Numbered from the stretch's first letter, positions 34,263 to 43,690 are shown. The stretch: 47,000 nucleotides of DNA from an uncultured Prochlorococcus sp. (GCA_902564695.1 CACFCB010000007.1:1-47000), one strand, 5' to 3'. The notes: generated from the letters alone by a model not told the origin. Program-made: numbers and translations.

Positions 34263-36075
34263 TTAATCATTATTTAATTTCAAAACGGCCATAAAAGCCT
34301 CTTGGGGAACATCAACTTTGCCCATAGACTTCATTCGTTTTTTTCCTTTAGCTTGTTTTTTTAACAATTTCTTCTTTCTCGAAATGTCACCGCCATAACA
34401 CTTGGATAGAACATCTTTTCGTAAAGCACTAATACCTTCACTTGCAATGACTCTACTCCCAATTGAAGCCTGTAAAGGAATCTTAAATTGCTGTTTAGGA
34501 ATGAGTTCCTTTAATTTCCCCACAAGACCTTTTCCTACAGCATAAGCGCTATCTTTATGCACAATTGTTGTCAAAGGATCTGCTCGTTCTGAATTAATCA
34601 AGACATCTAACCTTACTAACTCATTTTTTCGATATCCAATCAAGTGATACTCCATGGAGGCGTATCCTTTGGTTCTACTTTTCATCTGATCAAAGAAGTC
34701 AGTGACAACTTCAGCAAGAGGGATTTCATATATAAGAGTTACTCGATCAGTTGTTATGTACTTCATATCAACAAAGTCTCCTCTTCTGTCCTGGCAAAGT
34801 CCCATTAAAGTGCCGTTGTAATCGTTTGGAGCATAAATTTCCATTCTTACGTAAGGTTCTTCTATTGTTTCTCGCTGTTGAGGGTCAGGAAGTGTAGCTG
34901 GATTATCAATCATCAAGACTTCACCATCGATCATTTTGACTTTATAAATAACCGATGGTGCAGTAACAATTAAGTCCAAATCGTATTCACGTTCTAAACG
35001 CTCTTGGACAATTTCCATATGTAATAAACCTAAAAAGCCACAACGAAAGCCAAAGCCCATTGCACTACTAGTTTCAGGTTCATATTTCAATGCAGCATCT
35101 GATAACTGCAATTTATCTAAAGCCTCTCTTAGATCTGGATATTGATCTGCATCTGTAGGAAATAATCCACAAAAAACCATTGGCTTTGCTTCGGTATATC
35201 CAGGTAAAGCCTCCTCAGCAGGACTGTCCTGCAAAGTAATAGTGTCGCCAACCCTCGCGTCCGCAACTGCTTTGATAGATGCAGCTAAATATCCAACTTC
35301 TCCTGCATGAAGTTCATTTACTTTGACTTGATCAGGAGCCATCACGCCTATTTCATCTAAGTCATAACTTTTCTTACTAGCCATAAGTAAAATCTTATCT
35401 TTTGTACTTATACCGCCACTCATGATTCTGAAATAGACAATTACCCCTCTATAAGGGTCGTAATACGAATCAAAAATAAGTGCTTTTGTTGCATGATCAA
35501 CATTATCTTTCGGAGAAGGGATTCTATCTACTACTGCTTGAAGTATTTCAGGAATTCCAACCCCTGTTTTGGCAGAGCATGAAATTGCTTTTGATGTATC
35601 TAAACCAATAATTGATTCAATCTCATTTTTGATTTTTTTCAGGATCAGCTCCAGGCAAATCAACTTTATTAAGAACCGGAATAATTTCTAAATCATTTTC
35701 TAATGCCAGATAAACATTGGCCAAAGTTTGAGCTTCAACTCCTTGACTAGCATCAACAACCAACAAAGCGCCTTCACAAGCTTGCAATGATCTACTTACT
35801 TCATAAGAAAAGTCAACATGACCAGGAGTATCAATCAAATTCAAAACATATTCCTTACCATCATTAGCTTTATAATTCATTCGAGCAGCCTGTAATTTTA
35901 TAGTTATTCCTCTCTCTCTCTCAAGATCCATATTGTCCAAAAATTGTTCTTGCATGTCTCTAGAAGAGACTGTGCCAGTATCCTGAAGAAGTCTGTCTGC
36001 CAAGGTTGATTTACCATGGTCAATATGAGCAATTATGCAGAAGTTTCTTAGACGTGAAATAGGCACATTAGTCAT
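34263..36075 (-). CDS. lepA: Elongation factor 4 LepA (apparent +1 frameshift in an A7 run)
   Basis: LepA/EF4, a translational GTPase of about 603 aa if the frame is restored, the normal family length. The first part (36075-35623) holds G1 [25 protein letters not shown] and G4 LNKVD. The second (from 35663 in another frame to 34263) continues with [23 protein letters not shown], the EF-like domains and the LepA-specific C-terminal domain ([16 protein letters not shown]). The break falls right after G4, at A7 (plus-strand T7 at 35633-35639); dropping one A restores PEKIKNEIE. As written the first frame ends after 150 aa. ATG at 36075. Confidence 0.93.
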
Positions 36076-36158
36076 ACGAAAATAATTAAAGGAACAAAGT
36101 CTTGACTTATCAAATCAACTTTTAATAATTATCAAATATAACTCACCAGTACTAAATT

Positions 36159-37685
36159 TTAAATTAATTTAAGTAAGAAATCGTTTCTTTTGCGAATTGC
36201 CAAAAGTGCTTCTTGATTTGAATTAATATCAGTGCCCATACTGGGAAAAAGTTCTAGCATTCTCTTTTTCCACTGACTTGATTTCATATTTTCATGCCAA
36301 CAACGATTTAAGACTTCAATCATAATTGTTACTGCTGTGCTAGCACCTGGAGAAGCACCAAGCAAAGCCGCTAAGGATCCATCAGATGAAGTTACAACTT
36401 CAGTCCCCATTTTTAAAACCCCGCCTTTAGCCGTTTGCTTTATTATTTGAACACGCTGTCCAGCCACTGAAAGTCTCCAATCTCCAGGTGAGACTCTGGG
36501 AAGAAATCCTCTTAAAGTTTCTATTCTATCTTCATTGGTTTGTATTAATTGATTAAATAAGTATATTCCCAAATCAACATTATCTAATCCTGCTTGCAGC
36601 ATAGAGAAAAAATTAGTTGGCTTTATTGATCTAAATAAATCCAATTTTGATCCATATTTTAGGAAATTTGAACTGAACCCAGCGAAAGGGCCAAATAAAA
36701 GAGATCTATTCCCATTTATCCATCTAGTATCTAAGTGAGGGACAGACATTGGTGGTGCTCCAACTGCTGCATTTCCATAAACCTTGGCATTATGAGTATT
36801 TGTGGATTTCTCTTCATCACAAATCAACCATTTTCCACTCACTGGAAAACCTGCATATAACAATCCTTCTGGAATTCCTGATTTTTGCAAAAGAGATAAA
36901 GCTCCCCCTCCTGCACCTAGAAATACAAACTTTGATCTAACAATTCTATTTTTCTGAGTACCTTTTAAAAACAAATACCAATCTCCTTCACTGTCTTTTT
37001 GAAGTCTTTCAACATTAGTTGAATAATTAATATCAATAGAATCTTGCCCTTCAATTTGATTAATATATGATCGAGTTAAGCTACCAAAATCAATATCAGT
37101 TCCTCTTTTAATTCTTGTTGCACCTATCTTTTCACTCTTTTCTCTACCATCCATAACTAATGGAATCCAATCTTTTAATTCAACATGATCCATGGTGAAT
37201 TCCATTTCTGAAAATGCGGCATGAGAACTAATTTCAAAAAACCTTTTTTTGAGAAAAGAAATATCGTTATCACCAAAAACAAGACTTATATGTGGCAATT
37301 TGTTTAAAAAAGTTTTTGGTATCAATTTTCCTTTTTCTACCAAAGAGGCCCAAAATTCTAAACTTCGCTCAAAGGATTTATTTATTTCAAACGCTTTATT
37401 AGTACTTATAACTCCATCCTCATCAATTGGAGTGTAATTCAGCTCACAGTTAGCTGCATGGCCTGTCCCAGCGTTGTTCTTGGCACTGCTGCTTTCTAAG
37501 CCAGGAGAAGAAAGTCGTTCAACAATTAGTAATCGTAACTCAGGATCAAGCTCATGCAGAAGAACTGCAAGAGTTGAGCTCATTATTCCTGCACCTACTA
37601 ATATTGCGTCATAAGTATTTTCCGAATCTGAGGAACTAGTATTAAACAAAATCTTTATCAAGATTACATATAGAATATCCTGCAA
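36159..37685 (-). CDS. mqo: Malate:quinone oxidoreductase
   Basis: Mqo, a membrane-associated FAD enzyme that oxidises malate to oxaloacetate and passes electrons to the quinone pool; it can stand in for malate dehydrogenase. The FAD-binding fold begins DAILVGAGIMSSTLAVLLHEL, followed by the family's SSAKNNAGTGHAANCELNYTP. LFGPFAGFSSNFLK and SPGDWRLSVAGQRVQIIK are also typical, and the C-terminus has GASPGASTAV. The start is unclear: TTG at 37685 gives 508 aa, and TTG codons at 37661 or 37649 would remove 8 or 12 residues of an atypical leader. It is the only dehydrogenase of this kind in the window. Confidence 0.93.
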   Translation of the reverse strand: MQDILYVILIKILFNTSSSDSENTYDAILVGAGIMSSTLAVLLHELDPELRLLIVERLSSPGLESSSAKNNAGTGHAANCELNYTPIDEDGVISTNKAFEINKSFERSLEFWASLVEKGKLIPKTFLNKLPHISLVFGDNDISFLKKRFFEISSHAAFSEMEFTMDHVELKDWIPLVMDGREKSEKIGATRIKRGTDIDFGSLTRSYINQIEGQDSIDINYSTNVERLQKDSEGDWYLFLKGTQKNRIVRSKFVFLGAGGGALSLLQKSGIPEGLLYAGFPVSGKWLICDEEKSTNTHNAKVYGNAAVGAPPMSVPHLDTRWINGNRSLLFGPFAGFSSNFLKYGSKLDLFRSIKPTNFFSMLQAGLDNVDLGIYLFNQLIQTNEDRIETLRGFLPRVSPGDWRLSVAGQRVQIIKQTAKGGVLKMGTEVVTSSDGSLAALLGASPGASTAVTIMIEVLNRCWHENMKSSQWKKRMLELFPSMGTDINSNQEALLAIRKRNDFLLKLI

Positions 37686-37722
37686 TTAACTAAGCTAAGC
37701 AAAATTATTTAAGTAAGCCGAA

Positions 37723-37968
37723 ATGAGTGACGAAACTTTAGCCCTCACAACTGAAAATGTTGAAAAGGTTCTTGATGAATTAAGACCATTTCTCATGGCT
37801 GATGGAGGAAATGTAGAAATAGCTGAGATAGATGGACCAATTGTCAAAGTAAGACTTCAAGGAGCTTGCGGAAGTTGCCCAAGCAGCACAATGACACTAA
37901 AAATGGGTATCGAAAGAAAGCTAAGGGAAATGATTCCAGAGGTTAGTGAAGTAATACAAGTTCTCTAA
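37723..37968 (+). CDS. nfu: NifU-like iron-sulfur scaffold protein (Nfu)
   Basis: An 81-aa stand-alone NifU C-terminal-type domain. It carries the CGSC cluster-binding motif (Cys49 and Cys52 in [12 protein letters not shown]), with [16 protein letters not shown] before it and [14 protein letters not shown] after. In cyanobacteria such NfuA-type scaffolds pass [4Fe-4S] clusters to photosystem I and other proteins. ATG at 37723, divergent from mqo across a 37-base gap. The SUF genes are not nearby. A cystine-lyase-like gene at 40430 could supply sulfur, but is 2.5 kb away and unlinked. Confidence 0.95.
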   Translation: MSDETLALTTENVEKVLDELRPFLMADGGNVEIAEIDGPIVKVRLQGACGSCPSSTMTLKMGIERKLREMIPEVSEVIQVL

Positions 37969-37994
37969 ATTAATACCTTTCAATTCGTTATTAT

Positions 37995-38255
37995 TTAACT
38001 TTGAGAATTCAATTCCCTTTTAATTGCAGATTTATAATTAAGGCAATCCAAAGGCAAACCTTGATAAATAAGATATCCGATTGGAGCTACTAACCCAACT
38101 GTAAAAATTAGATTAGAGAAGCCCAAACCAATGTTATTTAATAAAAAAGTTATTGCATATATTCCTAAAAGATAAATATGCAAGTTCAGGAATTCTTTAG
38201 TTTTTTGAACAGGCCATCTAAAAATAGAACCCAAGAAAAACAAAAAACCTTTCAT
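37995..38255 (-). CDS. Small membrane protein, function unknown (86 aa)
   Basis: An 86-aa protein with a basic, partly hydrophobic start (MKGFLFFLGSIFRWPVQKTK) followed by two hydrophobic segments (about 27-41 and 47-66) and a polar C-terminus (DCLNYKSAIKRELNSQS). I recognise no family. The ATG at 38255 is preferred over the TTG at 38258, which only adds one residue. It ends 27 bases from nfu on the opposite strand and lies in a stretch of short membrane-protein genes. Codon composition resembles its neighbours. Confidence 0.55.
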   Translation of the reverse strand: MKGFLFFLGSIFRWPVQKTKEFLNLHIYLLGIYAITFLLNNIGLGFSNLIFTVGLVAPIGYLIYQGLPLDCLNYKSAIKRELNSQS

Positions 38256-38345
38256 CAATTTTATTTATAAAAAAAATAATCATACATAAACTTTAATCAT
38301 TTCTACCAAGAAAAATGTATCTAAAGATGATTAGTAACGTATCAA

Positions 38346-38480
38346 TTATCTTTGAGGTTTGGATTTATTTTGAAAATATTCATATTTAAGCTTCCTCATC
38401 CTTCTAGCCCAAATGAATGTAGCAACAACAACCCATAAAAAAAATGCTCCTAATGCAATAATACTAGCTGTATAATTCAT
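38346..38480 (-). CDS. Short single-pass membrane protein (44 aa), unknown
   Basis: A 44-aa ORF beginning MNYTASIIALGAFFLWVVVA, with one membrane helix followed by a basic tail (WARRMRKLKYEYFQNKSKPQR). The frame is open back to 38534, but that would overlap the NicO-like gene, so the ATG at 38480, 14 bases after the NicO-like stop, is preferred. It might be co-transcribed with that transporter. The shape resembles the many tiny membrane subunits of photosynthetic complexes, but no match is recognised. Confidence 0.5.
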   Translation of the reverse strand: MNYTASIIALGAFFLWVVVATFIWARRMRKLKYEYFQNKSKPQR

Positions 38481-38493
38481 TAAAAAAAGACTT

Positions 38494-39162
38494 TTAAAAC
38501 GTAATAATAGAAGTTTTTTGAAGCCAGAATACACCTGTGACTATTGATAGACCTCCTATTGATCGCATTAAAAAAGGGTAAAACATTTTATTAGCTTTAT
38601 TCGTTGCAAAAGATATGCCTAAAACTACGCATCCCATTGCAAAAACTGACCCAAGTAAATATGCAATCAAATAAGCAAATGCTCCAACTACTGGCAATGC
38701 CAATGCAGGAATAATTGCAACCAAATGACTTGCTCCTGCGAACCCATGCAAAACCCCTAATCCCGTTGCAGCATGTGTATGACTTTTATGAAATTTATTT
38801 CCAAGTGAATGAAAATGAAAATGTTTATGAGGCATTTCTTCTCCATGGTTGTGCTGATGCATATGAATGTTTACTCTTAAAGATGTTCTGATAGCTAACA
38901 TTCCCACAATCAAAAGGCTTATGCCTACAAGAAACTCTGCATAAGAAGACATTAAGTCAATATTTATTAAATCCTTAGCCAAAATCCCTAATATTGAAAG
39001 TATTAGAACACCCGCTGAATGTCCAACACCCCATGCTAAACCATCCATTAAAGCTATTCGAGGTTTTTTAATAGCGGAAGGCGCCATTGCAACCATGTGA
39101 TCAGCACCACTAACTACATGTACTGCTCCAGCCGCAAAACCAGTCAATATACTAATCACCAT
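38494..39162 (-). CDS. Nickel transporter of the NicO/UreH type
   Basis: A 222-aa membrane protein related to NiCoT/UreH/RcnA nickel-cobalt carriers. The signature helix is HVVSGADHMVAMAP (His15, Asp21, His22), echoed by GVGHSAGVLIL and by LHGFAGASHLVAIIPALA in the second half. A cytosolic His-rich loop (about residues 100-130) has 11 histidines. About six hydrophobic helices. Marine picocyanobacteria need Ni for Ni-superoxide dismutase and, in many strains, urease, so uptake is the likely role, but export cannot be excluded. ATG at 39162. A PsbN-like protein with its own His-rich tail is the next gene upstream. Confidence 0.8.
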   Translation of the reverse strand: MVISILTGFAAGAVHVVSGADHMVAMAPSAIKKPRIALMDGLAWGVGHSAGVLILSILGILAKDLINIDLMSSYAEFLVGISLLIVGMLAIRTSLRVNIHMHQHNHGEEMPHKHFHFHSLGNKFHKSHTHAATGLGVLHGFAGASHLVAIIPALALPVVGAFAYLIAYLLGSVFAMGCVVLGISFATNKANKMFYPFLMRSIGGLSIVTGVFWLQKTSIITF

Positions 39163-39329
39163 GACAAGAGATTTAATAAAATGATTTTCTTTAAATACGT
39201 ATTGTTCTTATAAAGAAGAGTAATTTTTTTTTTCATAACCAAGTAATATTACATCTCAGAAGTTCATTTATAGAAAAAATATACTTACAGAAATTCTAAA
39301 AATTTATATTAAAAAACAATAAACTGTTT

Positions 39330-39566
39330 TTATGAGATTTGATCTTTTTGAAGTTTTCCAGACATCTCATAAGCATCTGAATTTCCACCATGTCCATGCG
39401 CAATACCTAACTCATGCATTTTGGCATGTTCGTCGATTGTATCTCTAAGCTCTTTTGAACCAGAGCCAAATGTTGAATAGACTCCATATGCAACGGATCC
39501 AGCAAGTAAAACTACTATTCCTCCAATTAAAATCAATAAAGTTGGGTCAGTAGTTGAGGTTTCCAT
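39330..39566 (-). CDS. PsbN-like small membrane protein with His-rich C-terminal extension
   Basis: A 78-aa protein starting METSTTDPTLLILIGG. One hydrophobic helix (about 9-27) is followed by YSTFGSGSKELRDTIDEH, closely resembling the PsbN pattern (YxxFGPPSKxLxDPFExH). True PsbN is about 45 aa and ends there. This protein continues with AKMHELGIAHGHGGNSDAYEM, adding several histidines. ATG at 39566. It stands 167 bases upstream of the nickel transporter on the same strand, and psbH, the usual neighbour of psbN, is absent. It may be a paralogue with a metal-linked task; this is inference from motif and position. Confidence 0.65.
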   Translation of the reverse strand: METSTTDPTLLILIGGIVVLLAGSVAYGVYSTFGSGSKELRDTIDEHAKMHELGIAHGHGGNSDAYEMSGKLQKDQIS

Positions 39567-39804
39567 TTGTTTCTAAAATTTAAATGATTCTACTGCATGG
39601 ATAAAGACAACGAGAGTATTCAACAGTAACTATCTAGATTGGCCTATAACTATGTTCCATCTCATATTCCAGAAACCATAGATAGTTGTGTTTACAAAAA
39701 ACTACTATTATTTTTTAAATAGAAATACTTTTCATGGTTTAAAAGAAAATCTACAATACTTTTTTATTTTTATCATCTAAATTTGTTTATATTTAAATCT
39801 ATTT

Positions 39805-39903
39805 TTAGAGAGTTGAATTATAAGCTAAAAGTCCAAAAAAACCTAGTATTAAAAGGATACTTGCAATCCTACTAAAAGTAATAGGCCCAAAATCAATTTT
39901 CAT
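39805..39903 (-). CDS. Possible 32-aa membrane micro-protein
   Basis: A 32-residue ORF (ATG at 39903, TAA at 39805) reading MKIDFGPITFSRIASILLIL, then GFFGLLAYNSTL. Nearly all of it could be a single membrane helix, as in tiny photosystem or cytochrome subunits. No Shine-Dalgarno is seen and no family is recognised. Length alone makes chance likely enough that conservation is needed to decide. Confidence 0.35.
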   Translation of the reverse strand: MKIDFGPITFSRIASILLILGFFGLLAYNSTL

Positions 39904-40100
39904 TAGGGTAAGAGTATTGATTCATTACCTTAATACAAAAACTGACAGAAAGCGAAATAATTCCATAAAAAATTCCTTCTAAAGGCCATTTTATATGAAT
40001 TAATACTCAATCTATCTACAAATCCACTAATTACAAACAAGTTACCCAAATTTTTACATTAACAATCTCAATAGAATAATATTTCCACCAAATTAACTAG

Positions 40101-40253
40101 TCATAGTAGATTTTCGGGTCTATTCATTTTTTGATTATTAATTTTCAAATGATGCTCATTAGCATCAATTTCTTTCTCGCTTCTTTTTATTTGACCATCA
40201 AACATAACAATCCATTCTTGAGCTTTGATTTTTTGTTCTTTGTTGACGTCCAT
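40101..40253 (-). CDS. Possible 50-aa soluble hypothetical protein
   Basis: A 50-aa ORF (ATG at 40253, TGA at 40101) starting MDVNKEQKIKAQEWIVMFDG. It is charged, helix-favouring, and has an even amino-acid mix unlike random AT-rich translation (QIKRSEKEIDANEHHLKI in the middle). The opposite strand is also open but gives a Phe/Ile-rich, implausible product. No family is recognised. It is divergent from the cystine-lyase-like gene at 40430. Confidence 0.4.
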   Translation of the reverse strand: MDVNKEQKIKAQEWIVMFDGQIKRSEKEIDANEHHLKINNQKMNRPENLL

Positions 40254-40429
40254 AGAGAAATCAATATTAAAAACTATATTACTTTAATACATTTTATTGA
40301 AAATCAAAGATGCTCGTAGTCAATTCATCAATCATAGGCGTTTTAGATCACATGACTAGAAGAATTCTTTAAAATTGGTAAATTGACTAAAAAAAGATAT
40401 TCTTAATTATCACGACTAAGCGTTTAAAG

Positions 40430-41641
40430 ATGTTATCAATATCTCTCAAAGACAATATGCCTGCCTTGCAAAATAAAAACTACTTTAATTATGGAGGTCA
40501 AGGGCCACTTCCAACTGAATCATTAAATGCAATAATTGCAAGTTGGAGAGAAATCCAACACTTAGGTCCATTCACAAATAATGTTTGGCCATACATCACT
40601 AAAGAAATAATAAGCACCAAAAATCTTCTCTCAGAATTTTGCGGTGTTCATCCTAATAGAATTGCTTTGACTGAGAATGTCACGTCCGGCTGTGTCTTAC
40701 CATTGCTAGGGCTACCATTCTCCGAAAGCGATCATTTGTTAATAAGTGATTGCGAGCATCCAGGCATAGTCGCAGCATGCAAAGAATTAGCTCGAAAAAA
40801 GAAGCTAAACATAGGGATCCTACCTGTATCGCAGTTATCTGAAGGCAATGACAATAAAAACAAGACGTATAAAATAATTATTAAATTAATAGAAGAAAAT
40901 CTAAAAAACAATACTAAGCTTGTTGTTCTATCACATCTACTTTGGAATACAGGGCAAATCATGCCAATTGAACTTATTTCTAAACAACTTAAAGAGCATC
41001 CAAACAAACCTTATTTATTAGTTGATGCTGCTCAAAGTTTTTGTCATATTCCAATAAAAGGTGCTTGTGACAAAGCAGACATCTATGCATTTACAGGACA
41101 TAAATGGGCTTATGGCCCTGAAGGACTTGGAGCTGTTGCTCTTTCAACAAGAGTTTTAGAAGACTCAAGCCCAACATTAGTTGGTTGGAAAAGCTTAAAA
41201 GCTGAAGAAGGAATTTATATCAATAATAAAACTCCTTTTCATTCAGATGGCAGACGTTTTGAGATAGCTACTTCTTGTGTACCTCTTCTAGCTGGTCTCA
41301 AGAGCTCTCTAAAAATGTTAAAAAATGAAGGTTCTGAAACCGAACGTTTTTCCAAGATTAAGAACCTCAGTTCAATCCTTTGGGAGAAATTAAACTTAAT
41401 TAAAAATATTGAACTTGTTTTAAAAAGTTCTCCCCCTTCAGGAATTGTTAGTTTTGCAATTAATGGAATCAATTCTCCTGAAAATGTGGTCAACTATCTT
41501 GGTCAAAAAAATTTGTGGATAAGAGTTCTCGAAGATCCAAAATGGCTTCGTGCCTGCGTTCACATCACCACAGATTTAACCGAAATAGATAATCTTGTTA
41601 TTGGATTAAACAATTTTATCGCAACTGAAAAATTTATCTAG
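40430..41641 (+). CDS. Class V aminotransferase-fold PLP enzyme, L-cysteine/cystine lyase (C-DES)-like
   Basis: A 403-aa PLP enzyme of the NifS/CsdB fold. The cofactor Lys225 sits in FTGHKWAYGPEG and the ring-binding VDAAQS at 198-203. Other markers are YFNYGGQGPLP near the start and GRRFEIATSC near 270. The pattern fits Synechocystis C-DES, a cystine C-S lyase, better than an IscS/SufS desulfurase, because no clear catalytic-Cys loop is visible. It could release sulfide or persulfide for Fe-S assembly. The ATG at 40430 gives full length; an ATG nine residues later (MPALQNKNYF) is an alternative. Convergent with murE, 4 bases apart. Confidence 0.83.
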   Translation: MLSISLKDNMPALQNKNYFNYGGQGPLPTESLNAIIASWREIQHLGPFTNNVWPYITKEIISTKNLLSEFCGVHPNRIALTENVTSGCVLPLLGLPFSESDHLLISDCEHPGIVAACKELARKKKLNIGILPVSQLSEGNDNKNKTYKIIIKLIEENLKNNTKLVVLSHLLWNTGQIMPIELISKQLKEHPNKPYLLVDAAQSFCHIPIKGACDKADIYAFTGHKWAYGPEGLGAVALSTRVLEDSSPTLVGWKSLKAEEGIYINNKTPFHSDGRRFEIATSCVPLLAGLKSSLKMLKNEGSETERFSKIKNLSSILWEKLNLIKNIELVLKSSPPSGIVSFAINGINSPENVVNYLGQKNLWIRVLEDPKWLRACVHITTDLTEIDNLVIGLNNFIATEKFI

Positions 41642-41645
41642 AATA

Positions 41646-43163
41646 CTATTTTAAAGATAGTGCTTTTCTAGCTTGCTCACGATCATCAAAATAAATTGTC
41701 TGATGTTTTAAAATTTGATAATCCTCATGACCTTTACCTGCTATTAAAACAACATCGTTTTTATTGGCTTTTGTAATGGCTAGTTGAATTGCTACTGATC
41801 TCTCTGGTTCAACAAAGAACTCAGAATCTAAAGTTATACCTGTTTGAATATCTTTAATGATTTGCGTAGGGTTCTCTTGCCTAGGATTGTCAGATGTTAC
41901 GACTACATAATCTGCAAACTTAGAAGCAATTTCTCCCATCTTAGATCTTTTACCTTTATCTCTATTCCCACCACAACCAAACACACATATTAATTTGTTT
42001 TTCGTCAATGATCTTGACGCGACTAAAGCATTTTGCAAGCCATCAGGTGTATGAGCATAATCTACTATCACCAGTGGATAACCATCTTTAACTTTAAAAC
42101 CATCCATATTTATTAATTGCATTCTTCCAGGGACTCCAGGGAAATTATTTAAAGCGACCAGAAGATCGTTCAATGGCAACCCTCGCTGAACAAGAATACC
42201 TACTGCTTGCAAAATATTCATTAAATTAAAATCTCCTATTAGTGGTGAAAAAAAGTTTCCTGATCCAAGTGGCGTATGTAATTTTCCCTTATACCCATCT
42301 TGAGTAATTCGAAGATCACTTATAAAGATATCTGGTTTCTCTCTGCTCTTAGACTGCTCATTTAACGAACACGTCCAACATTTTTGTTTTAGCTCTTTTG
42401 CCAATAAGGCTCCCCATTCATCATCTATATTCACTATTGATCTAGGCTTACCATCTTCAATTAAATGTGATCTGAACAAGCTAGCTTTAGCCTCAAAATA
42501 AGATTCCATAGATTCATGATAATCCAAGTGATCTCTCGAAAGATTTGTAAAAATAGCTCCACTAAAATGACAACCTGCGACTCTATTTTGAGACAAAGCA
42601 TGTGAACTTACTTCCATTGCTACGTATTTAGAGCCTGCCTTAACAGCTTGATAAAGTTTTGCCTGCAAAGGTATAGCGAAAGTAGTTGTATAGGTTGAAG
42701 TTTCTTCATGATTAGGCCATCGATTAATTAACGTTCCAAACAAAGCAGATGAATTCCCAAGAGAAGAAATTAAAAACTCAATTAGAAATGAGGTAGTCGT
42801 TTTACCATTTGTGCCAGTGACACCTATTAAACAAATTTGATTAGATGGTTTACCCCAAAAATTTGCCGCCAACTCACCCATGAATACCGAAACAGGATCA
42901 GGGAAAATGACTACTGGATCTTCCTTCCTTGGTGGATTTAAAAGAGATGCATTTTTACTAATAATAGCCGCGCAAGCACCTCTCTCAATGGCTTTTGCCC
43001 AATAGGTGCCTCCATCAACTTTTTCACCTTCTAAACCTAAGAATAAATCACCTTTTTTAATTGCTCTTGAATCACATACAAGATTGTTTATTTCAGGATT
43101 TACTAATCCTGAAGGGACTTCTAGATCAATTCCTCTCAATAAAGAGTGAAGAAAACGAGACAA
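41646..43163 (-). CDS. murE: UDP-N-acetylmuramoyl-tripeptide synthetase (MurE)
   Basis: MurE of 505 aa, which adds meso-diaminopimelate to UDP-MurNAc-L-Ala-D-Glu with ATP in the cytosolic part of peptidoglycan synthesis. The ATP loop GVTGTNGKTTTSF is intact. The selectivity motif DNPRQENP is that of DAP-adding enzymes (Lys-adding ones differ), and EVSSHALSQNRV and the GKGHEDYQ ending are also typical. The start is a TTG at 43163, with AGAGG six bases upstream, just before SRFLHSLLRGID. About 215 AT-rich bases separate it from the glutaredoxin-like gene on the same strand. Confidence 0.96.
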   Translation of the reverse strand: MSRFLHSLLRGIDLEVPSGLVNPEINNLVCDSRAIKKGDLFLGLEGEKVDGGTYWAKAIERGACAAIISKNASLLNPPRKEDPVVIFPDPVSVFMGELAANFWGKPSNQICLIGVTGTNGKTTTSFLIEFLISSLGNSSALFGTLINRWPNHEETSTYTTTFAIPLQAKLYQAVKAGSKYVAMEVSSHALSQNRVAGCHFSGAIFTNLSRDHLDYHESMESYFEAKASLFRSHLIEDGKPRSIVNIDDEWGALLAKELKQKCWTCSLNEQSKSREKPDIFISDLRITQDGYKGKLHTPLGSGNFFSPLIGDFNLMNILQAVGILVQRGLPLNDLLVALNNFPGVPGRMQLINMDGFKVKDGYPLVIVDYAHTPDGLQNALVASRSLTKNKLICVFGCGGNRDKGKRSKMGEIASKFADYVVVTSDNPRQENPTQIIKDIQTGITLDSEFFVEPERSVAIQLAITKANKNDVVLIAGKGHEDYQILKHQTIYFDDREQARKALSLK

Positions 43164-43378
43164 AACAAACCTCTTTCAGAAAAAAAACGATGAAGGATCA
43201 TTAAAAGTATAAAAGAAATACATAATTTTCACTACAAGTCTGATCCGCTTATTATTAATTTATTAAAAAGAGATATAAAATTCTCTATAAAAGACATAGC
43301 TTTAAGTTATTAAAGAAAATCATACTTAATTTAATTAAAATAATTAAATCAATTACTGAAACAGTATTGAATTTCTTC

Positions 43379-43690
43379 TTAGTCTAATTGATAAAAAGTA
43401 TTCAGATTTTTCTGAATCCAAGATGAAAGCATATCTTCTTTTAAACGTGGGGAAACTCGAGGTAATTCAATTTCTTTGAGTAGTTTTCTTGAATTAAGAA
43501 GTAATACTGGAACTTCATTCGTATATTTTCTATATGTATGTGCAGGGACTATTTCACTATCTATGTCAATAATAGAAAGTACTATTTCAGGATTTAAGTT
43601 TTTTAGACAAATATTTGACAATCTTTTTTCTAGAGTTTCGCATAGGCAGCAGCCTTTTCGTGTATATAAAATCAATACCTCTGAATTCAT
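43379..43690 (-). CDS. Glutaredoxin-like protein (DUF836 type)
   Basis: A 103-aa thioredoxin-fold protein of the glutaredoxin-like DUF836 group. [16 protein letters not shown] holds the CxxC (Cys14, Cys17) with an extra Cys15, and the fold's cis-Pro is in NEVPVLLLN. It is short, without N- or C-terminal extensions, and probably cytosolic. Its ATG overlaps the stop of yidD by four bases (ATGA at 43687-43690), so the two are translationally coupled. The substrate of such small redoxins is not known. Confidence 0.82.
   Translation of the reverse strand: MNSEVLILYTRKGCCLCETLEKRLSNICLKNLNPEIVLSIIDIDSEIVPAHTYRKYTNEVPVLLLNSRKLLKEIELPRVSPRLKEDMLSSWIQKNLNTFYQLD

Larger units (their letters stand above)
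39567..40429. other. 863-base gene-poor AT-rich stretch with two possible tiny ORFs
   Basis: This is the longest stretch without a clear gene. I see two plausible minus-strand ORFs (39805-39903 and 40101-40253) and an imperfect inverted repeat around 39625-39690 (AACTATCTA/TAGATAGTT arms). No tRNA, no terminator with a T-tract and no mobile-element signature was found. The sequence is very AT-rich with many stops. Confidence 0.5.

Noticed and set aside
40131-40319. 62-codon plus-strand frame in the gene-poor stretch
   Set aside because: Phe/Ile/Asn-rich translation typical of AT-rich non-coding DNA; the minus-strand 50-codon frame is more protein-like.
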